This document shows, piece by piece, positions 36,484-45,653 of a DNA stretch of 64,000 bases (position 1 is the first letter of the stretch; every line of letters starts with the position of its first letter). The stretch covers positions 186,723 to 250,722 of the forward strand of contig NZ_QVQV01000003.1 of assembly GCF_003429005.1 (NCBI RefSeq), read 5' to 3'. The notes under the pieces were generated by a model. That model saw nothing but the letters and a program-made list of their open reading frames with translations. It was not told where the DNA came from and ran no database searches. The stretch comes from Paraburkholderia sp. DHOC27 (GTDB lineage Bacteria > Pseudomonadota > Gammaproteobacteria > Burkholderiales > Burkholderiaceae). The position numbers and the translations under genes were made by a program.

Positions 36484-36762
36484 ATGGAAATCATCGTTGA
36501 GACTTATGTGCCCTCTGGCGAACCCTCGTCAGCAAGCTTGCGCGTAAGGCCGCTCCTTGGGCAGGGAGTAGACCCAAAACTCAAAGTCGAGTGCAGTCGG
36601 TCCATGCGGCAGCAGTATCCAGCCGGCTCGCTGTTCCGGCTCACCGTGAAACTGACGAACCGTGAAGGCACACTGTTTCTGTACGCTCACCATGCAGCGC
36701 CGTTCGAGCATGTGAGCCGCGAAGAAGCAAATAGATTCATTTCGACCATGTTCGGCACCTGA
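36484..36762 (+). CDS. Hypothetical protein, 92 residues
   Basis: Small soluble protein starting MEIIVETYVPSGEPSS. It contains VRPLLGQGVDPKLKVECSRSMRQQYPAGSLFR and ends in a hydrophobic-charged region with two adjacent His (LYAHHAAPFEHVS). The pattern reminds me of small proteins found near HNH nucleases, but I cannot name a family. The longer frame upstream from 36307 is less likely. It is divergent from the AbiJ-like gene and points towards ssb. Confidence 0.5.
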   Translation: MEIIVETYVPSGEPSSASLRVRPLLGQGVDPKLKVECSRSMRQQYPAGSLFRLTVKLTNREGTLFLYAHHAAPFEHVSREEANRFISTMFGT

Positions 36763-36795
36763 AAAGGCGAGGCACGAACCTAGACAAAACACAAA

Positions 36796-36826
36796 CAAAA
36801 AAGCCCCGACATTTAAGGTCGGGGCT
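36796..36826 (-). terminator. Intrinsic terminator of ssb
   Basis: Perfect 9-pair stem AGCCCCGAC (36802-36810) and GTCGGGGCT (36818-36826) followed on the minus strand by a T6 run. It lies just downstream of ssb and marks the right edge of the accessory island. Confidence 0.85.
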
Positions 36827-36859
36827 CGATATGTTTACTTCAGTACACCTGTTCCGCGC

Positions 36860-37390
36860 TTAAAACGGAATATCGTCATCCATCTCATCAAACCCGCCAC
36901 CTGCCGGCGCGCTCGGACGGCTGGCACCACCGCCACCCGCATTACCGCCCCGCGAGGCACCGCCGCCGCTCACTGCGCGACCGCCGCCACCACCGCTACG
37001 CTCCGACGGCTCACTGCGGCTATAGCCGCCTTCATCGCCGCCACCCATCGAACCGCTGCGGCCGCCCAGCATCTGCATCTGTTCAGCGACGATTTCCGTC
37101 GAGTAACGGTCGGTGCCATCCTGCGCCTGCCACTTGCGCGTACGGATGCGCCCTTCGATATACACCGACGAGCCCTTCTTCAGATATTCGTTGACGATTT
37201 CAGCGAGGCGCCCGAAGAACGAAACGCGGTGCCATTCGGTGGCTTCCTTCATTTCGCCAGACGTCTTGTCTTTGTATCGATCCGTCGTCGCAAGGCGGAT
37301 GTTCGCCACTGCGTCGCCGCTCGGAAGATAACGAACTTCCGGATCGGCTCCGAGGTTGCCGACGAGAATGACCTTGTTCACGGATGCCAT
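36860..37390 (-). CDS. ssb: Single-stranded DNA-binding protein
   Basis: 176-residue SSB. Start at 37390 follows CAGGAGAAACAC. An OB-fold occupies about 1-112 ([20 protein letters not shown], then [14 protein letters not shown]). A long Gly/Ser/Arg-rich linker follows, and the tail ends in MDDDIPF, the conserved partner-binding tip. It protects single-stranded DNA in replication and repair. The linkage ssb-MFS-uvrA is typical of Burkholderiales. Confidence 0.97.
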   Translation of the reverse strand: MASVNKVILVGNLGADPEVRYLPSGDAVANIRLATTDRYKDKTSGEMKEATEWHRVSFFGRLAEIVNEYLKKGSSVYIEGRIRTRKWQAQDGTDRYSTEIVAEQMQMLGGRSGSMGGGDEGGYSRSEPSERSGGGGGRAVSGGGASRGGNAGGGGASRPSAPAGGGFDEMDDDIPF

Positions 37391-37578
37391 GTGTTTCTCC
37401 TGTTGATTCCGTTTCAGGTGGTGCGGCAACGCGCGGTGCGCGTCTCAGGGCCAACGAGGCCAGGGACCGAACTGCGCCTCAGCCGGCCACCGGTGAGTGT
37501 TTACCAAGAAAACGCCGGGCCGCTCCCGGTTTTCTTGCCCCTTGATGTCTGACGCAAAGCGGCGGATCAAGGGGACTG

Positions 37579-38769
37579 TCAGGCTTTCTTGCGCGGCGGC
37601 GCTTTCATATTTGCCGCGATTATAAGCCAGCAAAATACCAGCCCGGAGCACGTGAAGAACACCGCACTTTGTCCGTCCACCTTCAGCAGCCAGCCGCCAA
37701 TCACACCGCCCAGCGCGAGGCCGATTGACTGCGTGGTGTTGTAGACGCCGGTGGCCGCGCCCTTGCGCGAACCCGGCGCCAGTTTCGACACCAGCGAAGG
37801 CTGCGAGGCCTCGAGAATATTGAAGCCCAGAAAGTACACGAACAGTATCGCCGCCACAGACAGAATGGTATGGGGTGCGACGCCCAACAACAACTGTCCG
37901 ATCAGGATAAGACCAATCGCACTCAGCAGCACGGCTTTCATCTTGCCGCGCGTCTCGGCCACGATGATGGCCGGGACCATCATCACGAAGGAGAGGCCCA
38001 TCACCGGCAAATAGATTTTCCAGTGCGATGCGACCGGCAGGCCGCCCGCCTCCAGAATGCGCGGCACCACGAGGAATAGCGCCGTTTGCGTGGCATGCAG
38101 CACCAGCACGCCGAAGTTCAGACGCAGCAGTTCGACGTTGTGCAGCACTTCGGAAAACGGCGCGCGCACGTGTACGGGCTTGGGGGCATCGGGGACGATC
38201 CACAGCACCACGCCAATCGCCACAATCGAGAAAATGCCGACCAGCAGGAAGAGCCCGCTCATGCCCACCCACTGGAACACGATCGGCGCGCCGACAATCG
38301 CCACTGCGAACGACACGCCAATGCTGCCGCCCACCATCGCCATTGCCTTGGTGCGATGTTCTTCCGAGGTCAGGTCAGCGATGAATGCGAGCACCGCGGA
38401 CGACACCGCGCCCATGCCCTGAATCACCCGCCCGACGATGATCCACGTCATGTCGTGCGCGCCGGCGGCGACGAAGCTGCCAATCGCGAAGATCAGCAGG
38501 CCGGTTGCAATCACCGGTTTGCGCCCCACCTTGTCTGATATCCAGCCGTAGAAGATATACAGCAGCGATTGCGTCGCGCCGTACGCCCCCAGCGCAATCC
38601 CCACCAGCAACACGTTGTCGCCGCCCGGGATCGTTTTCGCGTAGATCGAGAACACCGGCATGATCATGAACAGGCCGAGCATACGCAGCGCAAAGATGCT
38701 GGCGAGCGACACGGTCGCGCGCATTTCAGGCGCGCTCATGCGTGAAGAAGTGACGGTCGGATTGGACAT
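37579..38769 (-). CDS. MFS transporter between ssb and uvrA
   Basis: 396-residue, 12-helix major facilitator permease with the family motif GWISDKVGRKPVI between helices 2 and 3. The N-terminal FALRMLGLFMIMPVFSIYAKTIPGG resembles YajR-type drug/H+ antiporters but lacks the C-terminal YAM domain. Substrate unknown. It is divergent from uvrA across a 257-base interval whose only likely element is a TATAGT hexamer at 38969-38974 facing uvrA. Confidence 0.9.
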   Translation of the reverse strand: MSNPTVTSSRMSAPEMRATVSLASIFALRMLGLFMIMPVFSIYAKTIPGGDNVLLVGIALGAYGATQSLLYIFYGWISDKVGRKPVIATGLLIFAIGSFVAAGAHDMTWIIVGRVIQGMGAVSSAVLAFIADLTSEEHRTKAMAMVGGSIGVSFAVAIVGAPIVFQWVGMSGLFLLVGIFSIVAIGVVLWIVPDAPKPVHVRAPFSEVLHNVELLRLNFGVLVLHATQTALFLVVPRILEAGGLPVASHWKIYLPVMGLSFVMMVPAIIVAETRGKMKAVLLSAIGLILIGQLLLGVAPHTILSVAAILFVYFLGFNILEASQPSLVSKLAPGSRKGAATGVYNTTQSIGLALGGVIGGWLLKVDGQSAVFFTCSGLVFCWLIIAANMKAPPRKKA

Positions 38770-39026
38770 CGGGAACGTGGTTTGAATGAACGAGACGGTA
38801 CACCGTGGGGCGGTGGGCAGCGTGAGCCGCGCCCCTTTCCCCGACCCCGGGCCGCCTCGTTTCAGGTCGCTGCAAGTCCGGCGCGAAGCCGCTGCGAGGT
38901 CGCCGCGAGCCTGCCGCGCGCCCGTCGCGCCTTGTCAGGAAGCCGTAACAGCGGTCTTGAAAAGTCGTTATAGTAGCAGGTTTAGCCTCCCCTCTTTCCG
39001 CCAGGTCATGGCCAGTTAATCACCCG

Positions 39027-41915
39027 GTGATGGATCAACGCGTGGAACAAATCCGTATTCGTGGGGCTCGCACCCACAACCTGAAGAACGTCAGTCTCGA
39101 TCTGCCGCGTCACAAACTCATCGTGATTACGGGCCTGTCGGGATCGGGCAAATCGTCGCTCGCTTTCGACACGCTCTACGCGGAAGGACAGCGTCGCTAC
39201 GTCGAAAGTCTCTCTGCGTACGCGCGGCAATTCCTGCAATTGATGGAAAAGCCGGACGTCGACCTGATCGAGGGCTTGTCGCCGGCCATTTCCATCGAAC
39301 AGAAGGCGACCTCGCACAACCCGCGTTCCACGGTCGGCACCGTCACCGAGATTCACGACTACCTGCGTCTGCTGTTCGCGCGGGTCGGCACGCCCTACTG
39401 TCCGGACCACGAAATTCCGCTGGAGGCGCAAAGCGTCTCGCAGATGGTGGACGCGGCGCTCGCCTTGCCCGAAGACACCAAGCTGATGATCCTCGCGCCC
39501 GTGGTGGCGAACCGCAAAGGCGAGCACGTCGAACTGTTCGAGGAAATGCAGGCGCAGGGCTTTATCCGCTTTCGCGTGCGTTCGGGCGGCGGCGCAGCAA
39601 ATGAAGAGGTGGCGAAGATCTACGAAGTGGATTCGCTGCCCAAGCTGAAGAAGAACGACAAGCACACCATCGACGTGGTGGTGGATCGTCTGAAAGTGCG
39701 CGCCGATATGAAGCAGCGCCTGGCGGAATCGTTCGAAACCGCGTTGCGTCTCGCTGACGGCCGCGCTATCGCGCTCGAAATGGACACCGACAAGGAGCAT
39801 CTGTTCAGCTCCAAATTCGCCTGCCCGATCTGCTCATACTCGCTGCAGGAACTCGAGCCGCGCCTCTTCTCGTTCAACAACCCGATGGGCGCGTGCCCGG
39901 AATGCGACGGCCTCGGCCAGATCACCTTCTTCGATCCGAAGCGGGTGGTCGCGCATCCGTCGCTCTCGCTTGCTGCGGGCGCGGTAAAGGGCTGGGACCG
40001 GCGCAACCAGTTCTACTTCCAGATGCTGCAGAGTCTCGCGGCGTTCTACGAGTTCGACATCGACACCGCCGTCGAAGACTTGCCGGAGAAGGTCCGCAAG
40101 ATCCTGCTGTTCGGTTCGGGCAAGCAGGAGATTCCGTTCTCCTATATCAACGAACGCGGCCGCACGTCGGTGCGCGAGCACGTCTTCGAAGGGATCATCC
40201 CCAATCTGGAGCGCCGTTATCGCGAGACCGACTCGGTCGCGGTGCGCGAAGAACTCGCCAAGTACCAGAACAACCAGGCCTGCCCCGCCTGCGACGGCAC
40301 CCGCCTGCGCCGCGAAGCGCGCTTCGTGCGCATCGGCGCTGACGGCGACGCGCGCGGCATCTTCGAAATCAGCGGCTGGCCGCTGCGTGACGCGCTCGGC
40401 TATTTCCAGACGCTGCGGCTGGAAGGCTCGAAGCGCGAGATCGCCGACAAGGTGGTGAAGGAAATCGTCGCGCGCCTGATGTTCCTGAATAACGTCGGGC
40501 TCGACTATCTGTCACTGGAACGCAGCGCGGAAACACTCTCCGGCGGCGAAGCGCAGCGCATCCGGCTGGCGTCGCAGATCGGCTCCGGTTTGACCGGCGT
40601 GATGTACGTGCTCGACGAGCCGTCCATCGGCTTGCATCAGCGCGACAACGACCGCCTCATTTCCACGCTGAAGCACCTGCGCGATCTCGGCAACTCGGTG
40701 ATCGTGGTGGAGCACGACGAGGACATGATCCGCATGGCCGACTACGTGGTCGACATGGGACCGGGCGCGGGTGTGCACGGCGGCATGGTGATCGCCGAAG
40801 GCACGCCCGAGGAAGTGCAGGCGGACGCGGCCTCGATCACGGGGCAATACCTCTCTGGTGCGCGCAGCATCGAGTATCCGGATGAGCGCAAGGAGCCGGA
40901 CGAACGGCGTCTGCGCATCGTCGAGGCGTATGGCAACAACCTGCGCCACGTCACGCTCGATCTGCCGGTGGGCCTCCTCACCTGCATTACGGGTGTGTCC
41001 GGTTCGGGCAAGTCCACGCTGATCAACGACACGTTGTATCACGCGGTCGCGCATCACCTGTACGGTTCGTCAGCGGAGCCGGCGCCGTACGAGTCGATCG
41101 AGGGCCTCGAGCATTTCGACAAGGTGATCAACGTCGATCAATCGCCGATCGGCCGCACGCCGCGTTCGAACCCGGCCACTTACACCGGCGTGTTCACGCC
41201 GATCCGCGAACTGTTCGCGGGCGTGCCGGCCGCCAAGGAGCGTGGCTACGATCCGGGCCGTTTCTCGTTCAACGTGAAGGGCGGCCGCTGCGAATCGTGT
41301 CAGGGCGACGGCGTGCTGAAAGTGGAAATGCACTTTCTGCCCGACGTCTACGTGCCGTGCGATGTTTGCCACGGCAAGCGCTACAACCGCGAAACGCTCG
41401 ATGTGCAGTACAAGGGCAAAAATATCAGCGAAGTGCTGGAACTGACCGTCGAGGCCGCGCATGAGTTTTTCAAGCCCGTGCCAGTGGTGGCGCGCAAGCT
41501 GAAAACGCTGCTGGACGTGGGGCTTGGCTATATCCGTCTGGGTCAGTCGGCGACCACGCTCTCGGGTGGTGAAGCACAGCGGGTCAAACTTTCTCTGGAA
41601 CTGAGCAAGCGCGACACGGGTCGCACTCTCTACATCCTCGACGAACCCACCACCGGTTTGCACTTCCACGACATCGCGCTGCTGCTCGAAGTGATTCACC
41701 GGCTGCGTGATCAGGGTAATACCGTGGTGATCATCGAGCATAATCTGGATGTAATCAAAACCGCGGACTGGCTGATCGACCTCGGCCCCGAAGGCGGCGC
41801 CGGCGGCGGTCAGATCATCGCGCAAGGCACGCCGGAGCAGGTGGCGAAGTCCAAGGCAAGTTTTACCGGCAAGTATCTGGCGCCGTTGCTCAAACGTGAG
41901 GCCGCTACCAAGTGA
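39027..41915 (+). CDS. uvrA: UvrABC excision nuclease subunit A
   Basis: 962-residue damage-recognition ATPase of nucleotide excision repair. Two ABC ATPase halves have Walker [10 protein letters not shown] (about 36) and GVSGSGKST (about 655). Zn-binding cysteines CPICSY...CPECDG and CESCQGDG...CDVCHG, and LSGGEAQR signatures in both halves, are present. GTG at 39027 and ATG at 39030 are both possible starts. Another GTG at 39042 would give the common [17 protein letters not shown]-terminus. No LexA-type operator could be identified upstream. Confidence 0.97.
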   Translation: MMDQRVEQIRIRGARTHNLKNVSLDLPRHKLIVITGLSGSGKSSLAFDTLYAEGQRRYVESLSAYARQFLQLMEKPDVDLIEGLSPAISIEQKATSHNPRSTVGTVTEIHDYLRLLFARVGTPYCPDHEIPLEAQSVSQMVDAALALPEDTKLMILAPVVANRKGEHVELFEEMQAQGFIRFRVRSGGGAANEEVAKIYEVDSLPKLKKNDKHTIDVVVDRLKVRADMKQRLAESFETALRLADGRAIALEMDTDKEHLFSSKFACPICSYSLQELEPRLFSFNNPMGACPECDGLGQITFFDPKRVVAHPSLSLAAGAVKGWDRRNQFYFQMLQSLAAFYEFDIDTAVEDLPEKVRKILLFGSGKQEIPFSYINERGRTSVREHVFEGIIPNLERRYRETDSVAVREELAKYQNNQACPACDGTRLRREARFVRIGADGDARGIFEISGWPLRDALGYFQTLRLEGSKREIADKVVKEIVARLMFLNNVGLDYLSLERSAETLSGGEAQRIRLASQIGSGLTGVMYVLDEPSIGLHQRDNDRLISTLKHLRDLGNSVIVVEHDEDMIRMADYVVDMGPGAGVHGGMVIAEGTPEEVQADAASITGQYLSGARSIEYPDERKEPDERRLRIVEAYGNNLRHVTLDLPVGLLTCITGVSGSGKSTLINDTLYHAVAHHLYGSSAEPAPYESIEGLEHFDKVINVDQSPIGRTPRSNPATYTGVFTPIRELFAGVPAAKERGYDPGRFSFNVKGGRCESCQGDGVLKVEMHFLPDVYVPCDVCHGKRYNRETLDVQYKGKNISEVLELTVEAAHEFFKPVPVVARKLKTLLDVGLGYIRLGQSATTLSGGEAQRVKLSLELSKRDTGRTLYILDEPTTGLHFHDIALLLEVIHRLRDQGNTVVIIEHNLDVIKTADWLIDLGPEGGAGGGQIIAQGTPEQVAKSKASFTGKYLAPLLKREAATK

Positions 41916-41950
41916 CGTTGCAACCCTGGGTTGGAGAACGGAAATAAGCC

Positions 41951-43036
41951 ATGACCAAGCGTAACGAGGCGCCCGATGAAGGGCAGGTGCAGGATCTGCG
42001 CCCACGCCAGGTCAGGCTGACGAGCGACATGAGCCTGCCCAAACTCTCCGCGGTCGAGATTGGCAGCTACCTGATGATGCTGCTCGGCATGTGGGCGGTG
42101 CTGAATCTGCGGCTGCTGGGCGCGCTGCTGGCCGGGCTACTGGTGTTTCAGTTGATCCAGATGCTCGCGCCGCGCATCGAGAAGCATATGTCGAGCGGGC
42201 GGGCGCGCTGGCTGTCGGTGGTGCTGCTGTCCATCGTGATCGTGGGGGTGCTGACGGGGCTCGTGATTGGCATCATCGATCACTTCGAAGGCGACGTGCC
42301 CGACGTGCAGAAGCTGCTCGACCAGGCCATGCAGTTGATCGACGAGGCGCGTGGCCGGATTCCGCAGTTCGTCGCCAACTATCTGCCCGTCGACACCGAC
42401 CAGATGAAGGCGCGGGCCGCCGAATTGATGCAGACGCACGCCACCATGCTTCAGCAAGGCGGCAAGAACGTGGCGCGGGTGTTCACGCATGTGCTGATCG
42501 GCATGATCATCGGCGCGATCATCGCGGTGGGCGCGCAAAAGCACATGCAGCGCTTGCCGCTTTCCACCGCCTTCGTCACGCGGGTCACGCGCTTTGCCGA
42601 TGCGTTCCGCCGCATCGTGTTCGCGCAGGTGAAGATTTCAGCCATCAACGCGACCTTCACCGGGCTGTTCCTGCTCGTGCTGCTGCCCATCTTCCACGAC
42701 CGGCTGCCGCTCTCTAAGACGCTCGTGCTGGTGACGTTCATCGTCGGCTTGCTGCCGGTAATCGGCAACCTGATCTCCAACACCATCATCGTCGCCGTGG
42801 CGCTCTCGGTCAGCTTTCCGGCGGCGGTGATGTCGCTGGTGTTCCTGATCCTGATCCACAAGCTCGAATACTTCCTGAACGCGCGGATTGTCGGCGGACA
42901 GATCGAGGCGCGCGCGTGGGAACTGCTGGTCGCCATGCTCGTGATGGAGGCGGCGTTCGGCATTCCCGGCGTGATCGCCGCGCCGATTTTCTATGCGTAT
43001 ATCAAGCGGGAACTGATTTATTTGCGGCTGGTTTGA
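41951..43036 (+). CDS. AI-2E/PerM-family transporter
   Basis: 361-residue inner-membrane protein with about eight helices. The C-terminal part (NARIVGGQIEARAWELLVAMLVM, then FGIPGVIAAPIFYAYIKREL) is typical of the AI-2E/PerM family, which includes exporters of autoinducer-2 and Na+/H+ antiporters. Substrate not defined. It starts 35 bases after uvrA and may be co-transcribed. A terminator follows. Confidence 0.88.
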   Translation: MTKRNEAPDEGQVQDLRPRQVRLTSDMSLPKLSAVEIGSYLMMLLGMWAVLNLRLLGALLAGLLVFQLIQMLAPRIEKHMSSGRARWLSVVLLSIVIVGVLTGLVIGIIDHFEGDVPDVQKLLDQAMQLIDEARGRIPQFVANYLPVDTDQMKARAAELMQTHATMLQQGGKNVARVFTHVLIGMIIGAIIAVGAQKHMQRLPLSTAFVTRVTRFADAFRRIVFAQVKISAINATFTGLFLLVLLPIFHDRLPLSKTLVLVTFIVGLLPVIGNLISNTIIVAVALSVSFPAAVMSLVFLILIHKLEYFLNARIVGGQIEARAWELLVAMLVMEAAFGIPGVIAAPIFYAYIKRELIYLRLV

Positions 43037-43071
43037 TCGGCTGAGCCGTTCCCGAAGTCAATGTAAAAGGC

Positions 43072-43102
43072 CGCCAGTCACGATGACTGGCGTCCTTTGT
43101 CT
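43072..43102 (+). terminator. Intrinsic terminator after AI-2E/PerM-like gene
   Basis: Perfect 9-pair stem CGCCAGTCA (43072-43080), loop CGA, TGACTGGCG (43084-43092), followed by TCCTTTGTCTTT. It separates this gene from the convergent purU. Confidence 0.75.
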
Positions 43103-43162
43103 TTGCTACTTGCCTTCTTTTACCGCGCGCCTTCCTGCCGTGCACACGGCTTAGGCTTTAGC

Positions 43163-44032
43163 TCAGCGGAACACCACCGTCTTGCTGCCGTTGAGCACGA
43201 TACGATGCTCGACGTGCCAGCGCACCGCGCGCGCCAGCGTCACGCATTCCACGTCGCGACCAATCGCCGTCAGCTGATCCGGCGTCATGCTGTGATCCAC
43301 TCGCTCCACTTCCTGCTCGATGATCGGACCTTCGTCCAGATCCGTGGTCACGTAGTGCGCGGTTGCGCCGATCAGCTTCACGCCGCGATCGAACGCCTGG
43401 TAGTACGGCTTCGCGCCCTTGAAGCTCGGCAGGAACGAGTGGTGAATGTTCATCGCGCGTCCAGCAAGACGCTCGCACAGCGCGGGCGAGAGAATCTGCA
43501 TATAGCGCGCGAGCACCACCAGATCGGCCTGATGCTCGTCGATTACTTCCATCACGCGGGCTTCCTGTGCAGCCTTGGCGTCGGGCGCCGAGCCCACCAG
43601 CGGAAAGTGATGGAACGGAATGTCGTAGCTGGCCGCGAGCTGATAGAAGTCCTTGTGGTTCGAGATGATGGCCGTAATCTCGATGCCCAGTTGACCGGTG
43701 CGATAGCGGAACAGCAGGTCGTTCAGGCAATGACCGATCTTCGAGACCATGATGACCACGCGCGGCTTCACGTTCGCGTCGTGCAGTTCCCAGCGCATGC
43801 CAAACTGCTCGGCGAGCGTGCCAAACGAGGTGCGCAGCGCGTCGAGGCCCGGGTCGCCGCCCACCTGCTGGAAGTGCACGCGCATGAAGAACTCGCCGGT
43901 GTGGCTGTCGCCAAACTGGGCGGAGTCGAGAATGTTGCTGCCGAGTTCGAACAGGAAGCCCGATACCGCATGGACGATGCCGGGCCGGTCGGCGCACGAC
44001 AGTTTGAGAATAAAGCTGTGATCGGTCGACAT
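43163..44032 (-). CDS. purU: Formyltetrahydrofolate deformylase
   Basis: 289 residues from the ATG at 44032 (MSTDHSFILKLSC). An in-frame ATG 24 bases upstream is possible. N-terminal ACT domain (about 1-85, CADRPGIVHAVSGFLFELG), then a formyl-transferase-like catalytic domain with NIHHSFLPSFKGAKPY and a conserved Asp in DLDEGPIIEQ. It hydrolyses 10-formyl-THF to formate and THF, supplying formate for purine synthesis and balancing one-carbon pools. Stands alone or with the downstream Nudix gene. Confidence 0.95.
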   Translation of the reverse strand: MSTDHSFILKLSCADRPGIVHAVSGFLFELGSNILDSAQFGDSHTGEFFMRVHFQQVGGDPGLDALRTSFGTLAEQFGMRWELHDANVKPRVVIMVSKIGHCLNDLLFRYRTGQLGIEITAIISNHKDFYQLAASYDIPFHHFPLVGSAPDAKAAQEARVMEVIDEHQADLVVLARYMQILSPALCERLAGRAMNIHHSFLPSFKGAKPYYQAFDRGVKLIGATAHYVTTDLDEGPIIEQEVERVDHSMTPDQLTAIGRDVECVTLARAVRWHVEHRIVLNGSKTVVFR

Positions 44033-44126
44033 GACCTGGGTAACTCCCTTGTTCAATGCATGATTCGTTCAGTGTGCCGCATGTGGCTGTGCTGGCGTCG
44101 TGGCAGTGTCAGCGGCGTCAGCAGCA

Positions 44127-44975
44127 TCAGCCGGCGGACGACGGCAGAAACAGCGCCTCGATCCCCGCGCAAGCCTCAGCGTCGATCCAGTTCCGCCGCA
44201 GCAGGCAGTCGAGCGTGGCGAGGCTGGCGTCCACGGTCAGCGCGCCCTCTTCGATCCAGCGCGCCACCTCGTCGATGCGCGCGAGGCGATGCTCGCCCAC
44301 TTCGCCATCCTGGTTGCGCGGCGCGAAATCCGCCGGCAGCGCCAGGTCGTAGACGAAGAGCTGTTCGGCCTGAGTGCCCTCGGGCAGCGACTGCAGCACG
44401 AGGAACGTGCGCCCACGTGTGGCGCTGGCCGCGATCGGCTCGGGAATGCCGGCTTCTTCCCAGCATTCCTTGACGATGGTTTCCTCGATACCGAAGCCCC
44501 ACCCTATGCCGCCCGCCACCACGTTATCCAGCATGCCCGGATCCGTGGCCTTGGTTTCGCTACGCCGGGCGATCCACAGTTGTGGCGCGCCATCTGCATA
44601 TTCTACGACGCCGTTCAGATGCACCGCGTAGGTCATGGTGCCGAAGAAGCGCGACGCGGCACGTTCGATATAGGCAAGCGGCGGCGCATCGAACGCGTTG
44701 CGGATCGCATAGGTTTCGTCGCGCCAGCCCGGAATGCGCCCTTCCGCAGCCAACGCGCCAATCACGGCACCGAGCGCCGCGCTGCGCAGATCCACGCTGT
44801 CGAAGCGCGCAGACAACGTGACGCGGGTAGCGTCGATCTCGAAGACATCCGGCCAGCGGGCCAGCAGCGCGACATCCGCGGAACGGATCCAGCCAACCTG
44901 CTCAGCGTCGATCCAGAAGGGCCGGTGCGCGGCCGGATCGAAACGGCGTGCGGCGGTGATACAAGGCAAAGTCAT
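44127..44975 (-). CDS. Nudix hydrolase with DUF4743 N-terminus
   Basis: 282 residues. An N-terminal DUF4743-type domain (about 1-125) precedes a Nudix fold. The box reads GGIGWGFGIEETIVKECWEEAGI, with KECWEEAGI in place of the usual REUXEEXGU and the upstream Glu position occupied by Phe. This variant occurs in the thiamine-pyrophosphokinase-associated Nudix group. Likely hydrolyses a nucleoside or thiamine diphosphate derivative. Substrate uncertain. Confidence 0.85.
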   Translation of the reverse strand: MTLPCITAARRFDPAAHRPFWIDAEQVGWIRSADVALLARWPDVFEIDATRVTLSARFDSVDLRSAALGAVIGALAAEGRIPGWRDETYAIRNAFDAPPLAYIERAASRFFGTMTYAVHLNGVVEYADGAPQLWIARRSETKATDPGMLDNVVAGGIGWGFGIEETIVKECWEEAGIPEPIAASATRGRTFLVLQSLPEGTQAEQLFVYDLALPADFAPRNQDGEVGEHRLARIDEVARWIEEGALTVDASLATLDCLLRRNWIDAEACAGIEALFLPSSAG

Positions 44976-45041
44976 GAATGCTCCAACGGCGTTCAGTCTG
45001 GCAAGGTGAGCCTGTGGTTCACCTTCACCTGGCGGGCATGC

Positions 45042-45608
45042 TCAGTGGCCCCCGAACTCGGTCACCGTGTACAGCGGCAAGCCCGCGCCACGCAGCAAGG
45101 CGGAGCCGCCCAGGTCGGGCAGGTCGATGATGGCCGCGCCCTCGATCACTTCGGCGCCCAGACGCTCCAGGAGTTTCTTGCCGGCCATCATGGTGCCGCC
45201 CGTCGCGATCAGATCGTCGACGATCACGATGCGGTCGCCCTTCGAGCAGGCGTCCGAATGAATCTCGACGGTGGCCGTGCCGTATTCGAGGTGATACGAC
45301 TCCGACTCGGTCTTGTAGGGCAGCTTGCCCTGCTTGCGGATCGGAATGAAGCCGACGTTCAATTCATACGCCAGCACCGGCCCGATGATGAAGCCGCGCG
45401 CGTCGAGACCGGCCACGTAGTCGAGCTTCGCGTCGATGTAGCGCTGCACGAACAGGTCGATCAATACACGAAACGTCTTGGGATGCTGCAGCAGCGGTGT
45501 GATATCGCGAAACTGCACGCCGGCCTGCGGCCAGTCAGGCACGGTGCGAATCTGGCTTTTGACGAACGCCGCTGCATCGAGCGGGGCGCTCGCAAGCGCG
45601 TTGGACAT
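45042..45608 (-). CDS. apt: Adenine phosphoribosyltransferase
   Basis: 188-residue purine-salvage enzyme that makes AMP from adenine and PRPP. The PRPP-binding motif is [16 protein letters not shown] (about 128-143). [11 protein letters not shown] and the [11 protein letters not shown] segment are family-typical. It is slightly longer at the N-terminus than the E. coli enzyme (183). It starts about 46 bases after the end of the KefB-like gene on the same strand. Confidence 0.96.
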   Translation of the reverse strand: MSNALASAPLDAAAFVKSQIRTVPDWPQAGVQFRDITPLLQHPKTFRVLIDLFVQRYIDAKLDYVAGLDARGFIIGPVLAYELNVGFIPIRKQGKLPYKTESESYHLEYGTATVEIHSDACSKGDRIVIVDDLIATGGTMMAGKKLLERLGAEVIEGAAIIDLPDLGGSALLRGAGLPLYTVTEFGGH

Positions 45609-45653
45609 GATGACTCCCGATGGACCCGGAAGGGCCCCGATAAAAGACTTAGC

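Noticed and set aside
31007..36826. The two AGCCCCG-containing hairpins as island attachment sites
   Set aside because: Both are ordinary terminator stems of flanking operons; shared sequence is short and GC-rich, and no integrase is present.
38770..39026. LexA (SOS) operator upstream of uvrA
   Set aside because: No CTGT-N8-ACAG-like site could be found in the interval.
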